Shown one piece after another: positions 1 to 5,873 of a stretch of DNA of 6,303 nt. Numbering within the stretch: the stretch's first letter is position 1; each line of letters opens with the position of its first letter. Under the pieces are notes generated by a model. The model saw nothing but the letters and a program-made list of their open reading frames with translations. It made no database searches and was not told the DNA's origin. This stretch comes from Desulfobacterales bacterium (lineage in GTDB: Bacteria; Desulfobacterota; Desulfobacteria; Desulfobacterales; RPRI01). The DNA lies in NCBI GenBank assembly GCA_020052975.1, contig JAGVOC010000048.1, positions 1-6,303 on the forward strand, given 5' to 3'. Position numbers and translations under genes: made by a program.

Positions 1-1
1 C

Positions 2-1468
2 GAAAACGAAGAGCAGCTCGACAAATGGCTCATGTTCAAAGAGAACGTCCCCCAATTGATAAAGGTAATAGTGTGGGACACGGAAGGCCTGAGAGCTTTC
101 AAAGATCCGTTGGTCATGACTTTTTCCGAACTGCTTGAGCTTGGGAGTAAAGTCGCAGCCGAACGACCGGGTCTTTTTGAAAAAAGGGCTGAAGAGATCG
201 GCCAGGAAGATCTCTCCGTGCTTATCTATACTTCCGGAACAACAGGGCCTCCCAAAGGGGCAATGCTTTCGCACGGTAATGTCACATGGATGGCAAATGC
301 AGTTTCCAAAACAAATGAAGTCTATCCTTCGGATGAGGTTCTTTCCTTTCTGCCTCTCTGTCACATATTTGAAAGATTATTTTCAGTCTTTGTCCATATA
401 ACTTACGGGTACATTGTAAACTTTGTTGAAAAACCGGATACGGTTACAGACAACATGGGTGAAGTATCGCCCACAGTAGGCTATGCAGTGCCGAGGATAT
501 GGGAGAAGTATTATTCGGCTATTCTTATAAGGATGTCCGATGCCACGTGGTTCAAGAAGGCGGTTTTTTTTACGGCCCTCAAAATCGGGCAGAAAAGAGC
601 AGAGCTCCTGATGGATTTTAAAGCAGTGCCTTCTTATCTTGAACTTTTGTTCAAGATTGCCTATTTTGCCGTTTTCCGGAAGCTTAAAGAGAAAATGGGC
701 TTTGACCGATTCCGGGTTGCATATTCGGGCGCTGCCCCCATATCTCCTGATGTGCTTCGTTTTTTTCAGTCGATAGGCGTTAACCTTATTGAAGGGTACG
801 GTCAGACTGAAGGATCAGGCGTTACAACCATGTCTAGAATCGGGAAAGTAAAATTCGGAACTGTCGGCCCCCCGCTTCCGGGAACGGAGATAAAAATTGC
901 TGAAGATGGTGAGATCCTGGTTAAATCTCCGGGTGTTTTCAAAGGGTATTTTAAAAACGAAAAAGCAAGCGTTGAAACCATTAAAGACGGATGGCTTTAT
1001 TCGGGTGATGTCGGGGTAATAGATAGTGACGGTTTCTTAAAAATTACCGACCGCAAAAAAGACATCATAGTTACTGCCGGCGGAAAAAACATCACACCTC
1101 AGTATATTGAGAACAAGCTGAAATCGAGCATATATATAAATGATGCGGTTGTGATAGGAGACAGAAGAAAGTTCTTAAGCTCTCTTATCATGATTGATGA
1201 AGACAACGTTGTAAAGTATGCTCAGGATAAGAAGATCCAGTTTTCAACGTATAAAGACCTTACTCAGGCGCCGGAGATACAGGAATTGATAAAGGGTGAG
1301 GTAGATAAAGTAAACGAGACTCTTTCACGGGTTGAAAATGTCAGAAAATTCAAAATCCTTCCAAAGAAGCTTTATGAAGAAGACGGTGAAGTTACACCTA
1401 CCATGAAGGTCAAGAGAAAGAGCGTTAATGAAGCCTTCAAGGATCTTATTGACTCGATGTACAAATAA
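2..1468 (+). CDS. Long-chain fatty acid-CoA ligase, AMP-forming (5' truncated by window)
   Basis: This enzyme activates long-chain fatty acids to acyl-CoA through an acyl-adenylate, in the cytoplasm or at the inner face of the membrane. The reading frame is open from base 2, and the residues before the first Met at base 32 (ENEEQLDKWL) fit the family, so that Met is internal and the start lies upstream. About 488 residues are visible; roughly the first 100-130 are missing. The ANL-superfamily motifs occur in order: the phosphate-binding loop YTSGTTGPPKG (bases 227-259), GYGQTEG near 795, YSGDVG near 1000 with the ribose-binding Asp, the hinge DRKKDIIV near 1050, and the C-terminal TPTMKVKRK, whose first Lys (1406-1408) is the likely catalytic lysine. 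The long inter-motif region and the IYIND and GEVTPTMK segments resemble FadD15-type synthetases rather than short-chain ones. An 8-T run at 564-571 keeps the frame. It is the only plus-strand gene and converges on the minus-strand cluster. Family call is secure; chain-length preference is inferred. Confidence 0.95.
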   Translation, partial: ENEEQLDKWLMFKENVPQLIKVIVWDTEGLRAFKDPLVMTFSELLELGSKVAAERPGLFEKRAEEIGQEDLSVLIYTSGTTGPPKGAMLSHGNVTWMANAVSKTNEVYPSDEVLSFLPLCHIFERLFSVFVHITYGYIVNFVEKPDTVTDNMGEVSPTVGYAVPRIWEKYYSAILIRMSDATWFKKAVFFTALKIGQKRAELLMDFKAVPSYLELLFKIAYFAVFRKLKEKMGFDRFRVAYSGAAPISPDVLRFFQSIGVNLIEGYGQTEGSGVTTMSRIGKVKFGTVGPPLPGTEIKIAEDGEILVKSPGVFKGYFKNEKASVETIKDGWLYSGDVGVIDSDGFLKITDRKKDIIVTAGGKNITPQYIENKLKSSIYINDAVVIGDRRKFLSSLIMIDEDNVVKYAQDKKIQFSTYKDLTQAPEIQELIKGEVDKVNETLSRVENVRKFKILPKKLYEEDGEVTPTMKVKRKSVNEAFKDLIDSMYK

Positions 1469-1477
1469 TATTGAAAC

Positions 1478-1499
1478 TTCCCGCAGCAAGCCACGGGAA
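1478..1499 (-). terminator. Imperfect hairpin between convergent genes; possible terminator or decayed REP-like palindrome
   Basis: As minus-strand RNA the 22 bases fold into a 9-bp stem (UUCCCGUGG with CUGCGGGAA, including one U-G and one G-U wobble) closed by a CUUG tetraloop. On the plus strand the two wobble positions become C-A and A-C mismatches, leaving a 6-bp stem and a 10-base loop. The better fold therefore belongs to the minus-strand transcript, downstream of the ArsS-like remnant. No clear U-tract follows on either strand, so intrinsic termination is doubtful. The core resembles a perfect CCCGCAGC/GCTGCGGG palindrome with two transitions, as a worn extragenic palindrome would. Confidence 0.35.
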
Positions 1500-1541
1500 A
1501 TCTTCGACCGTATGGAATAGCGTCTATTTTTAATTCGCTTG

Positions 1542-1748
1542 CTAACCCCGCTGCATATCGAAATTTTCTATATGTCCGGAATACTGCGGACCGATGGGAA
1601 GGCCGAGCATCTGGTTGAAATCGCAGTCATAGAGCGTTCCATTCCAGGCCACGGAGACCGTTGTCCTGCACATAACATTTTCCAGGGTACCGGGATTGAA
1701 AGCCTCGGTTAATGTCTGCATGTAATTATCATAATAATTTTGTGCCAT
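1542..1748 (-). pseudogene. ArsS-like radical SAM C-terminal-domain fragment (68 aa)
   Basis: The 68-residue product matches the middle of the C-terminal (DUF3641-type) domain of arsenosugar-biosynthesis radical SAM proteins of the ArsS family. The diagnostic stretch is NVMCRTTVSVAWNGTLYDCD followed by FNQMLGL, with an HIENFD segment near the end. Full-length family members are about 300-350 residues. Here the whole SAM-binding barrel with its CxxxCxxC motif is absent, and the usual Cys-rich end (an HCxGCTAGxGSSC-like segment) is missing: the frame stops at MQRG just after HIENFD. The ORF nonetheless has its own ATG and a good Shine-Dalgarno 7 bases upstream, and lies 36 bases after the DUF3047 gene; the frame above the ATG is closed by a TAA 10 codons back. 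I read it as a gene remnant that may still be translated. A genuine short standalone domain protein is the alternative. Family match is from memory of the motifs. Confidence 0.7.
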
Positions 1749-1755
1749 ATCAATG

Positions 1756-1761
1756 CTCCTT
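1756..1761 (-). promoter_or_regulatory. Shine-Dalgarno for the ArsS-like fragment
   Basis: AAGGAG on the minus strand, 7 bases before the ATG at 1748. It is unusual because it serves what otherwise looks like a gene fragment, and it supports that start codon being used. Confidence 0.6.
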
Positions 1762-1784
1762 CCATTTTCATTGCCTTAAACCGC

Positions 1785-2558
1785 TCACTGATTTACCGGA
1801 CTCTTTTCAAACCTGATATCACCGAAATAGGCGGTTGCCGTTTCGCCGGTGTTGTCGGTGTCGGTCATTATCGCGACACCCGATATCATGGAAGGCTCCT
1901 CCCCGAATGCCCGCCTGTAATCCTCGTAAACATTTCTTTCTTCCTCTATCCATTTGTTCAGCCTTTCTCCTCCGCTCTCCACGACAAACATCATTGTCCG
2001 GTTTGTATATGGATTCGGAACCATGGTCCCGACCGGTGAGCGGCTTTCCCAGATGTAATTTATGGCCGCATGCGGCGGGTATCGACCGTAGATAAGCCTA
2101 GCCATCTCGTATTTTGATTTCTCGAAAAGCCCCGACTTTCCGGGATCGTATTCAAAGGTGATATAGAGGCGGGCCGGATAGTCGTCTCCTTCTTTACGGC
2201 TGACATCTCCTTTTTTTAAAACATTTCCAACTTTCCATTTCCAGCGCACAACGGGGTATTCTTGGGGATTTATCTTTATCTCGCGGACAAGACCCGAAGC
2301 TGAAGCCTCGGCAACAGCCATTACTACGGGAGATCCGTTCTCTTCAATAATCGAATATGCAGTGTGTTTGTTGATGTTCCTGAAAAAAAGCGGTTTCCAT
2401 CCGGACGGAAGGATCTCCCCGCTTTTTACGGTCGAGAACCTCCCTATATCGATTATTTCCTGTGACCGGGCATGGCAGAGAAAAAAAAGAACCGTAAACA
2501 GGCATGTAGTGCCTGTCAATTTAACAAGTCTAAATATAAAAGGGTTATGTTTCATCAT
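1785..2558 (-). CDS. DUF3047 family protein, predicted exported
   Basis: The 257-residue protein matches the DUF3047 family, whose function is unknown to me. It begins with a classical export signal: basic residues (RLVK) near position 10, a hydrophobic core of about residues 14-28, and a likely cleavage after HARS near residue 32, so it should be periplasmic. Family-type segments in the mature part are VVRWKWKV, the acidic-basic DDYPARLYITFEYD, INYIWESRSPVGTMVPNPYT, and a C-terminal GVAIMTDTDNTGETATAYFG followed by DIRF. The aromatic- and beta-strand-rich pattern suggests a beta-sandwich fold, an inference only. The ATG at 2558 overlaps the stop of the upstream VTT-domain frame as ATGA, with a second ATG immediately after. 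No strong Shine-Dalgarno is seen, so translation is probably coupled to that gene. It is followed 36 bases later by the ArsS-like fragment. Confidence 0.85.
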   Translation of the reverse strand: MMKHNPFIFRLVKLTGTTCLFTVLFFLCHARSQEIIDIGRFSTVKSGEILPSGWKPLFFRNINKHTAYSIIEENGSPVVMAVAEASASGLVREIKINPQEYPVVRWKWKVGNVLKKGDVSRKEGDDYPARLYITFEYDPGKSGLFEKSKYEMARLIYGRYPPHAAINYIWESRSPVGTMVPNPYTNRTMMFVVESGGERLNKWIEEERNVYEDYRRAFGEEPSMISGVAIMTDTDNTGETATAYFGDIRFEKSPVNQ

Positions 2559-2994
2559 AAAAGGTCCGGCAATTCTGTTTTTTGTTTGTAGTATCTGTAA
2601 AAGACAGGGATGAGTGATACCGCAATAATCAAACCAATACCTATTATAAATGTCGGGGAAATTTTCCCTTTGATTATGTCAAATAAGGAGCTTGAAAAAA
2701 CAATAAACGCAATGCAGGCCGGAAGCATGCAGATAAAGGAAGTCACTGCATAGGGAATAAAACCTATTTTAGTCAGCCCAAAAGCATAATTCAGGAGATT
2801 GAAAGGGAAAAGAGGAATCAGCCTGGCAAATGCCACTACCTTCCAGCCCTGCCGTTCCACCCCCTCATCCAATTTACGCCAGCGGGGGTTTTTAAGTTTA
2901 CTGGAAACCCAATCCCGGCCTACATAGCGGGCGACCAGAAAGGCCAGGCAGGCCCCGGCGGTGGCGCTGAAGATAGTGTAAATGACCCCCCAAA
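2555..2994 (-). CDS. VTT (TVP38/TMEM64, DedA-like) membrane domain: C-terminal part of the frameshifted CCG-VTT gene
   Basis: This is the continuation, one base out of frame, of the gene that starts at 4346. Joined by removing one base from the homopolymer at 2986-2997, it restores GPFWGVIYTIFSATAGACLA, a typical VTT-domain core, followed by FLVARYVGRDW, the re-entrant-loop hallmark RLIPLFPFNLLNYAFGLTKI, and further hydrophobic helices (around YAVTSFICMLPACIAFIVF and TFIIGIGLIIAVSLIPVFY). VTT proteins are integral inner-membrane proteins of the DedA/TVP38 group, with lipid scrambling or transport roles proposed for homologues. The frame is open from 3103, but residues read upstream of about 2994 (MVCGPQRC...) have no VTT character, so I see no independent start. 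The reconstituted gene spans 2555-4346 and would encode 596 residues. The final 265 bases are much poorer in GC than the part before. Confidence 0.85.
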
Positions 2995-4346
2995 AAAGGC
3001 CCAAAAAGGATTCCCCCGACAAGGGTGATGGGGAGGCCCGGCAGGAACAGGACCGGGGCAAGGGTATAAAGGAGTATGTACAGCGCTGGGGCCCACAGAC
3101 CAATACTCTGTATTGAGTTTCTCAGAGTTTCTTGATCAAGGAAACGGGTAGCCCCGGTCAACCGAATCGCCGCTATTCCTCCCATAATCAGGACGAAAAT
3201 CAAAAGTCGCGGCCAGAGACTTTTCTTTATCGCTTTCACGGGTGGTTGAAAAGTCCGCTCCCGGCTGACGGCCGGTTGAAGGATCTTTTTTAAGCGGCTC
3301 TTCAGCCGAATCCGGTTCCAGTAGGTGACAGGAGCCCGTGAGACCCTGGCTTTCCCGGCCAAGGTGGCCTCCGGCTCAAAAATGAGATCCAGCAGGTGAT
3401 AAGCGGGAGTAATTCTTCCCAGGTAATTGGCGCATCCGGCGCAATAAGTTATGACGGGTTTCCCGTGAGCCGCTTCTTTTCTTTTTTCGGCCCAGGACCG
3501 GGCCAGGTCCGGTGAAAGAGCGCTCACCGCCCCCCCTTCTCCACAGCATAAAGTATTTTCCTGCCGGTGGGGCATTTCTTCAATTTCAAGGCCTTCTCCG
3601 GCCAGTAGATTTCTTACGGCCCGGTGAACGGAATATTCGAAACGTACGGCACAAGGGTCATGCATGGTAGCCACGGCGGTTTTATTTTGGATATTCGGCC
3701 GTCCATTTTCGGCCAGCACCTCGTAGACTGTTTTTACCCGGAGGGGATTTCCGTAATTCTTAAAGATTTTGTGGCAGTTGGGACAGGCTGTCAGGACGGT
3801 CTGAATGCCATGTTCCAATAGATACGATCTCATTTCCTGGAACATGGCTTCAAAATATTCCTGCCTGCCTAAATCATGGGACGGCTTGGTGCAGCAATCA
3901 AGAACGATCCCCAGGTTGGGGATCTGTTCCTTCAGGCGTTCGTAGAGCTGAAGAACCCGTTGCGGTCGGGTACCCGGGAGTGTGCATCCCGGAAAAAAAA
4001 CAGTATCACATCCCCGGGGGAGTCCATACCAGCTATAGCGTTTTGAAGCGCCCCGTCTTTCGTAGGCCAAAAGCGGGGCGTGCTCCTGAAAATCGCCCCA
4101 TCCACTTTCAACGGCCTCCCTCCGCCATTCCAGAAACATCTCCTGGGAACTAAGATCTTCCGGGCAGATGGCAGAGCACAACCCGCAGAGGCTGCATTCA
4201 AAGGACAGGGACTGCTGCAAGCGGTCCTTGGGGTCATAAGTCTCGGCAATATATTTGGGTGTGCCGTATTTCTTTAAAAACCGGCATTCCTTTTGACAAA
4301 GGGGGCATTCAATGCATTTTTCTTTGATAGTTTCAAGGGTGTTCAT
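2898..4346 (-). CDS. 4Fe-4S/CCG-domain (heterodisulfide reductase-type) protein fused to VTT membrane domain; frameshifted
   Basis: The N-terminal half is a soluble Fe-S protein like the HdrD/GlpC and lactate-oxidase Fe-S subunits. Two 4Fe-4S motifs come first (C11/C14/C17/C21 and C51/C54/C57/C61-P). Two CCG domains follow: C121, C151-C152, C188, C191, and C232, C267-C268, C302, C305. All expected cysteines are present, so this part looks functional in electron transfer, possibly thiol/disulfide chemistry. A basic linker (345-375) leads to a transmembrane helix near 380-394 and then the start of a VTT domain (GLPITLVGGILFGPF). At residue 451 the frame is lost in a T6/G6 run; residues 452-482, ending at 2898, are out of frame. 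The true continuation is the frame ending at 2555, giving a 596-residue CCG-VTT fusion with the Fe-S part on the cytoplasmic side. The ATG overlaps the radical SAM stop by 4 bases (ATGA), implying coupled translation. Electron donor and acceptor are unknown. Confidence 0.9.
   Translation of the reverse strand: MNTLETIKEKCIECPLCQKECRFLKKYGTPKYIAETYDPKDRLQQSLSFECSLCGLCSAICPEDLSSQEMFLEWRREAVESGWGDFQEHAPLLAYERRGASKRYSWYGLPRGCDTVFFPGCTLPGTRPQRVLQLYERLKEQIPNLGIVLDCCTKPSHDLGRQEYFEAMFQEMRSYLLEHGIQTVLTACPNCHKIFKNYGNPLRVKTVYEVLAENGRPNIQNKTAVATMHDPCAVRFEYSVHRAVRNLLAGEGLEIEEMPHRQENTLCCGEGGAVSALSPDLARSWAEKRKEAAHGKPVITYCAGCANYLGRITPAYHLLDLIFEPEATLAGKARVSRAPVTYWNRIRLKSRLKKILQPAVSRERTFQPPVKAIKKSLWPRLLIFVLIMGGIAAIRLTGATRFLDQETLRNSIQSIGLWAPALYILLYTLAPVLFLPGLPITLVGGILFGPFLGGHLHYLQRHRRGLPGLSGRPLCRPGLGFQ
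2986..2997 (-). other. Frameshift site in abutting homopolymers (T6 then G6 on the coding strand)
   Basis: On the coding strand CCT is followed by TTTTTT and GGGGGG (the first T of the run belongs to the CCT codon). Reading straight through gives GPF-LGGHLHY and a non-VTT tail. Dropping one T or one G gives GPF-WGVIYTIF and the VTT domain. Exactly one extra base explains the break. The cause may be sequencing error, a real mutation, or polymerase slippage that restores frame in part of the transcripts; the sequence alone cannot separate these. Confidence 0.85.
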
Positions 4347-5347
4347 TCCCGCGGCGACCCCTTATAAAACATCGAAGGTCCTTCCAGGACTTCCCACTCC
4401 GCTTCCTGAAAAACCCGTTTGCAATCCGATACGGTCATCCCCCGTTTCCCTTCGGTTTCTTTTTCCGTATCGCGGGGATTGGAGCCTGCTTCAGCCCAAA
4501 ACAGATTGGCTCCGGCGGCTGCGCCGATACTATTGGGCTCATGGGTGCAGTTTCCCGGAACGGCATAACCCAGAGCCAGCCTGACCACAGCCAGAATATG
4601 GGCCATCCGGGCTTCGCTTACCCGGCCATATTGACACAATTCGGTGTTGGGAATTGGGATCCTTCGGGCCGCCCCGCTGTAAGCCGGTTCCGCTTCCCTG
4701 GTGATGATGGTTTTTTCAACCAGCTCTTCAATCGTATGTTCCGGTCCCACCGGCTCCAAACAGGTTCCCAGGACCAAACCCGCCTCTTTGGCGTTACGGA
4801 AGGTCTCTAACCGTTTAGATGGTGAGATAGTAGAATCCTTCCCTTCCCCCAGACGCAGGGCATGATAGATCCCGGTAAAGCCGGCATCCTTTAACCGGAC
4901 GGCCTGCTTTTTTGAAAAGTCATCAATATTGGCGATGAGAATCGTTTCCGGATTCAATGATTTTTTGACTTCCCTGCCGATCTCTAAAAACTTTTCAAAA
5001 GAATATCGGGCGGTGGCCATCAGATAAAGGGCATTGGCGCCGTCGGTTTCAAACCCTTTCACTTTGGTCAGAACCTCTTCCACGGGAAGATCGTAATTTT
5101 CCTTGAATATTTTATTCCGGGCCGCAAAGGAACAGAACTTACAGTTTCCGGGACAAGGAGAGATATCCAGGCCCACCTGAGCGTGGATCTCTGCCAAATT
5201 GTTACAGGCTTTATTACTCATTGCTCTGGCGGCCCATAAAAGTAAGGCCGATTCTTTACTAAACAGGGAAACACCCAATAAATCGGTTAATTCAATTTCA
5301 TTGATCCGTTCCCCGGCTAAGGCTTTTTCGATAATCCGCTCAATCAT
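4343..5347 (-). CDS. BioB-like radical SAM protein with BATS-type C-terminal domain
   Basis: A 334-residue protein with the size and layout of the biotin synthase family: a short N-terminal helical region, the radical SAM motif C65-PGN-C69-KF-C72 (CxxxCxxC) that holds the SAM-binding 4Fe-4S cluster, a partial TIM barrel, and a BATS-like C-terminal region from about 231 (RIPIPNT ... CTHEP at 267-271 ... AGANLFWAEAGSNPRDTE). It is probably not a biotin synthase. The BioB auxiliary 2Fe-2S ligands (Cys97, Cys128 and the Arg near 260 in E. coli numbering) have no counterparts at the matching segments; only C196 lies close to BioB Cys188. HydE, PylB and other BATS enzymes are possible relatives, and I cannot assign a substrate. 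Extra cysteines (C48, C196, C238, C267) may have roles. Its start has a strong GGAGGAG, and its stop overlaps the CCG-VTT start by 4 bases, so the two products are likely made together, perhaps with the CCG protein supplying electrons (inference). Confidence 0.88.
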   Translation of the reverse strand: MIERIIEKALAGERINEIELTDLLGVSLFSKESALLLWAARAMSNKACNNLAEIHAQVGLDISPCPGNCKFCSFAARNKIFKENYDLPVEEVLTKVKGFETDGANALYLMATARYSFEKFLEIGREVKKSLNPETILIANIDDFSKKQAVRLKDAGFTGIYHALRLGEGKDSTISPSKRLETFRNAKEAGLVLGTCLEPVGPEHTIEELVEKTIITREAEPAYSGAARRIPIPNTELCQYGRVSEARMAHILAVVRLALGYAVPGNCTHEPNSIGAAAGANLFWAEAGSNPRDTEKETEGKRGMTVSDCKRVFQEAEWEVLEGPSMFYKGSPRE

Positions 5348-5351
5348 CCTA

Positions 5352-5873
5352 TCAATCTCCTCCGACCCTGCTTACATTAAAATCTCTCTTTCCCCATATC
5401 CCGCCGAATATTTTTCTCAATATTTTTTCATCTACCCGGGCCATTAACTGCTCATCGTAATCCCATTCCTCTCCCTGGTTCTCCTGGAAAGGTTTTATTT
5501 CGGGCTTCTCTTTTTCCACAACGGTGGTCACAGCTTCTCTTTTACCAACCCGGTTATGACGACTTCTATTGCGATTTAACCAGCGATGACAATCATCATG
5601 GGTACCCACATAAGAAAAATAGAAGTGATCTCCCCGCTTAAAACAAATCATGCGAAAGCCGTCTCCCAAGTCATATTTGATACACCCGTTCACCCGATGT
5701 TCACCCCAACCGGTCAACCTTCCGGCGCGCTTTAAATCAGGACAACCCCGTTGGGTCAATATGACAATAATCCCCTCCGCCTTCCTGGCCACGGCCGAGG
5801 CTTTTTCCCCGCTTTTTTGCAGGGATTCCAAGGCTTTCTCAAACCTTTTTTCACGGTGAACAAAGCGAATCAT
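5352..5873 (-). CDS. RelE/ParE-fold-like protein with charged C-terminal extension
   Basis: The 173-residue protein has an N-terminal domain of about 100 residues resembling type II toxin-like RNases of the RelE/ParE superfamily. It has two basic helices (RFEKALESLQ; AVARKAEGIIVILTQRG), then a beta-rich part with a GEHRVNGCIKYDLGDGFR stretch at 57-74, MICFKRGDHFYFSYVG and THDDCHRWL. R74, K79/R80, H83 and H92 are candidates for the functional residues of such folds. Residues 100-173 form a low-complexity, highly charged tail (NRNRSRHNR; VVEKEKPEIKP; EEWDYDEQ) that typical 80-110-residue toxins lack. No antitoxin-like ORF is adjacent: the preceding gene is a reactivation-domain protein whose TAA directly abuts this ATG, and the radical SAM start follows after 4 bases. 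It may be a domesticated or non-toxin RNA-binding relative. The fold call rests on pattern recognition, and the function is unknown. Confidence 0.7.
   Translation of the reverse strand: MIRFVHREKRFEKALESLQKSGEKASAVARKAEGIIVILTQRGCPDLKRAGRLTGWGEHRVNGCIKYDLGDGFRMICFKRGDHFYFSYVGTHDDCHRWLNRNRSRHNRVGKREAVTTVVEKEKPEIKPFQENQGEEWDYDEQLMARVDEKILRKIFGGIWGKRDFNVSRVGGD
5357..5363 (-). promoter_or_regulatory. Strong Shine-Dalgarno for the radical SAM gene
   Basis: GGAGGAG on the minus strand, 9 bases before the ATG at 5347. It lies inside the last codons of the RelE-like gene, so it fixes the radical SAM start and allows re-initiation after the upstream stop at 5352. It is the best ribosome binding site in the cluster; the other junctions rely on overlap or abutment. 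Confidence 0.75.

Noticed and set aside
564..571. T8 run in the acyl-CoA synthetase as a second frameshift
   Set aside because: The protein is family-like on both sides in the same frame and all later motifs are present.
1740..2613. Plus-strand ORFs opposite the DUF3047 and VTT genes, and similar ones across 3600-6250
   Set aside because: They are antisense shadows of well-supported minus-strand genes, with no recognisable domains or ribosome binding sites.
2995..3103. Reading the frame open from 3103 (MVCGPQRC...) as the true N-terminus of a separate DedA gene
   Set aside because: The first 36 or so residues have no VTT character and there is no ribosome binding site. The proper N-terminal VTT sequence is in the other frame, so this is one frameshifted gene.
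4343..5347. Calling the radical SAM gene bioB
   Set aside because: The auxiliary 2Fe-2S ligand positions of biotin synthase are not conserved and no other biotin genes are adjacent.
5352..5873. A complete type II toxin-antitoxin module
   Set aside because: No small antitoxin-like ORF lies on either side; the neighbours are enzyme-type genes in tight translational linkage.
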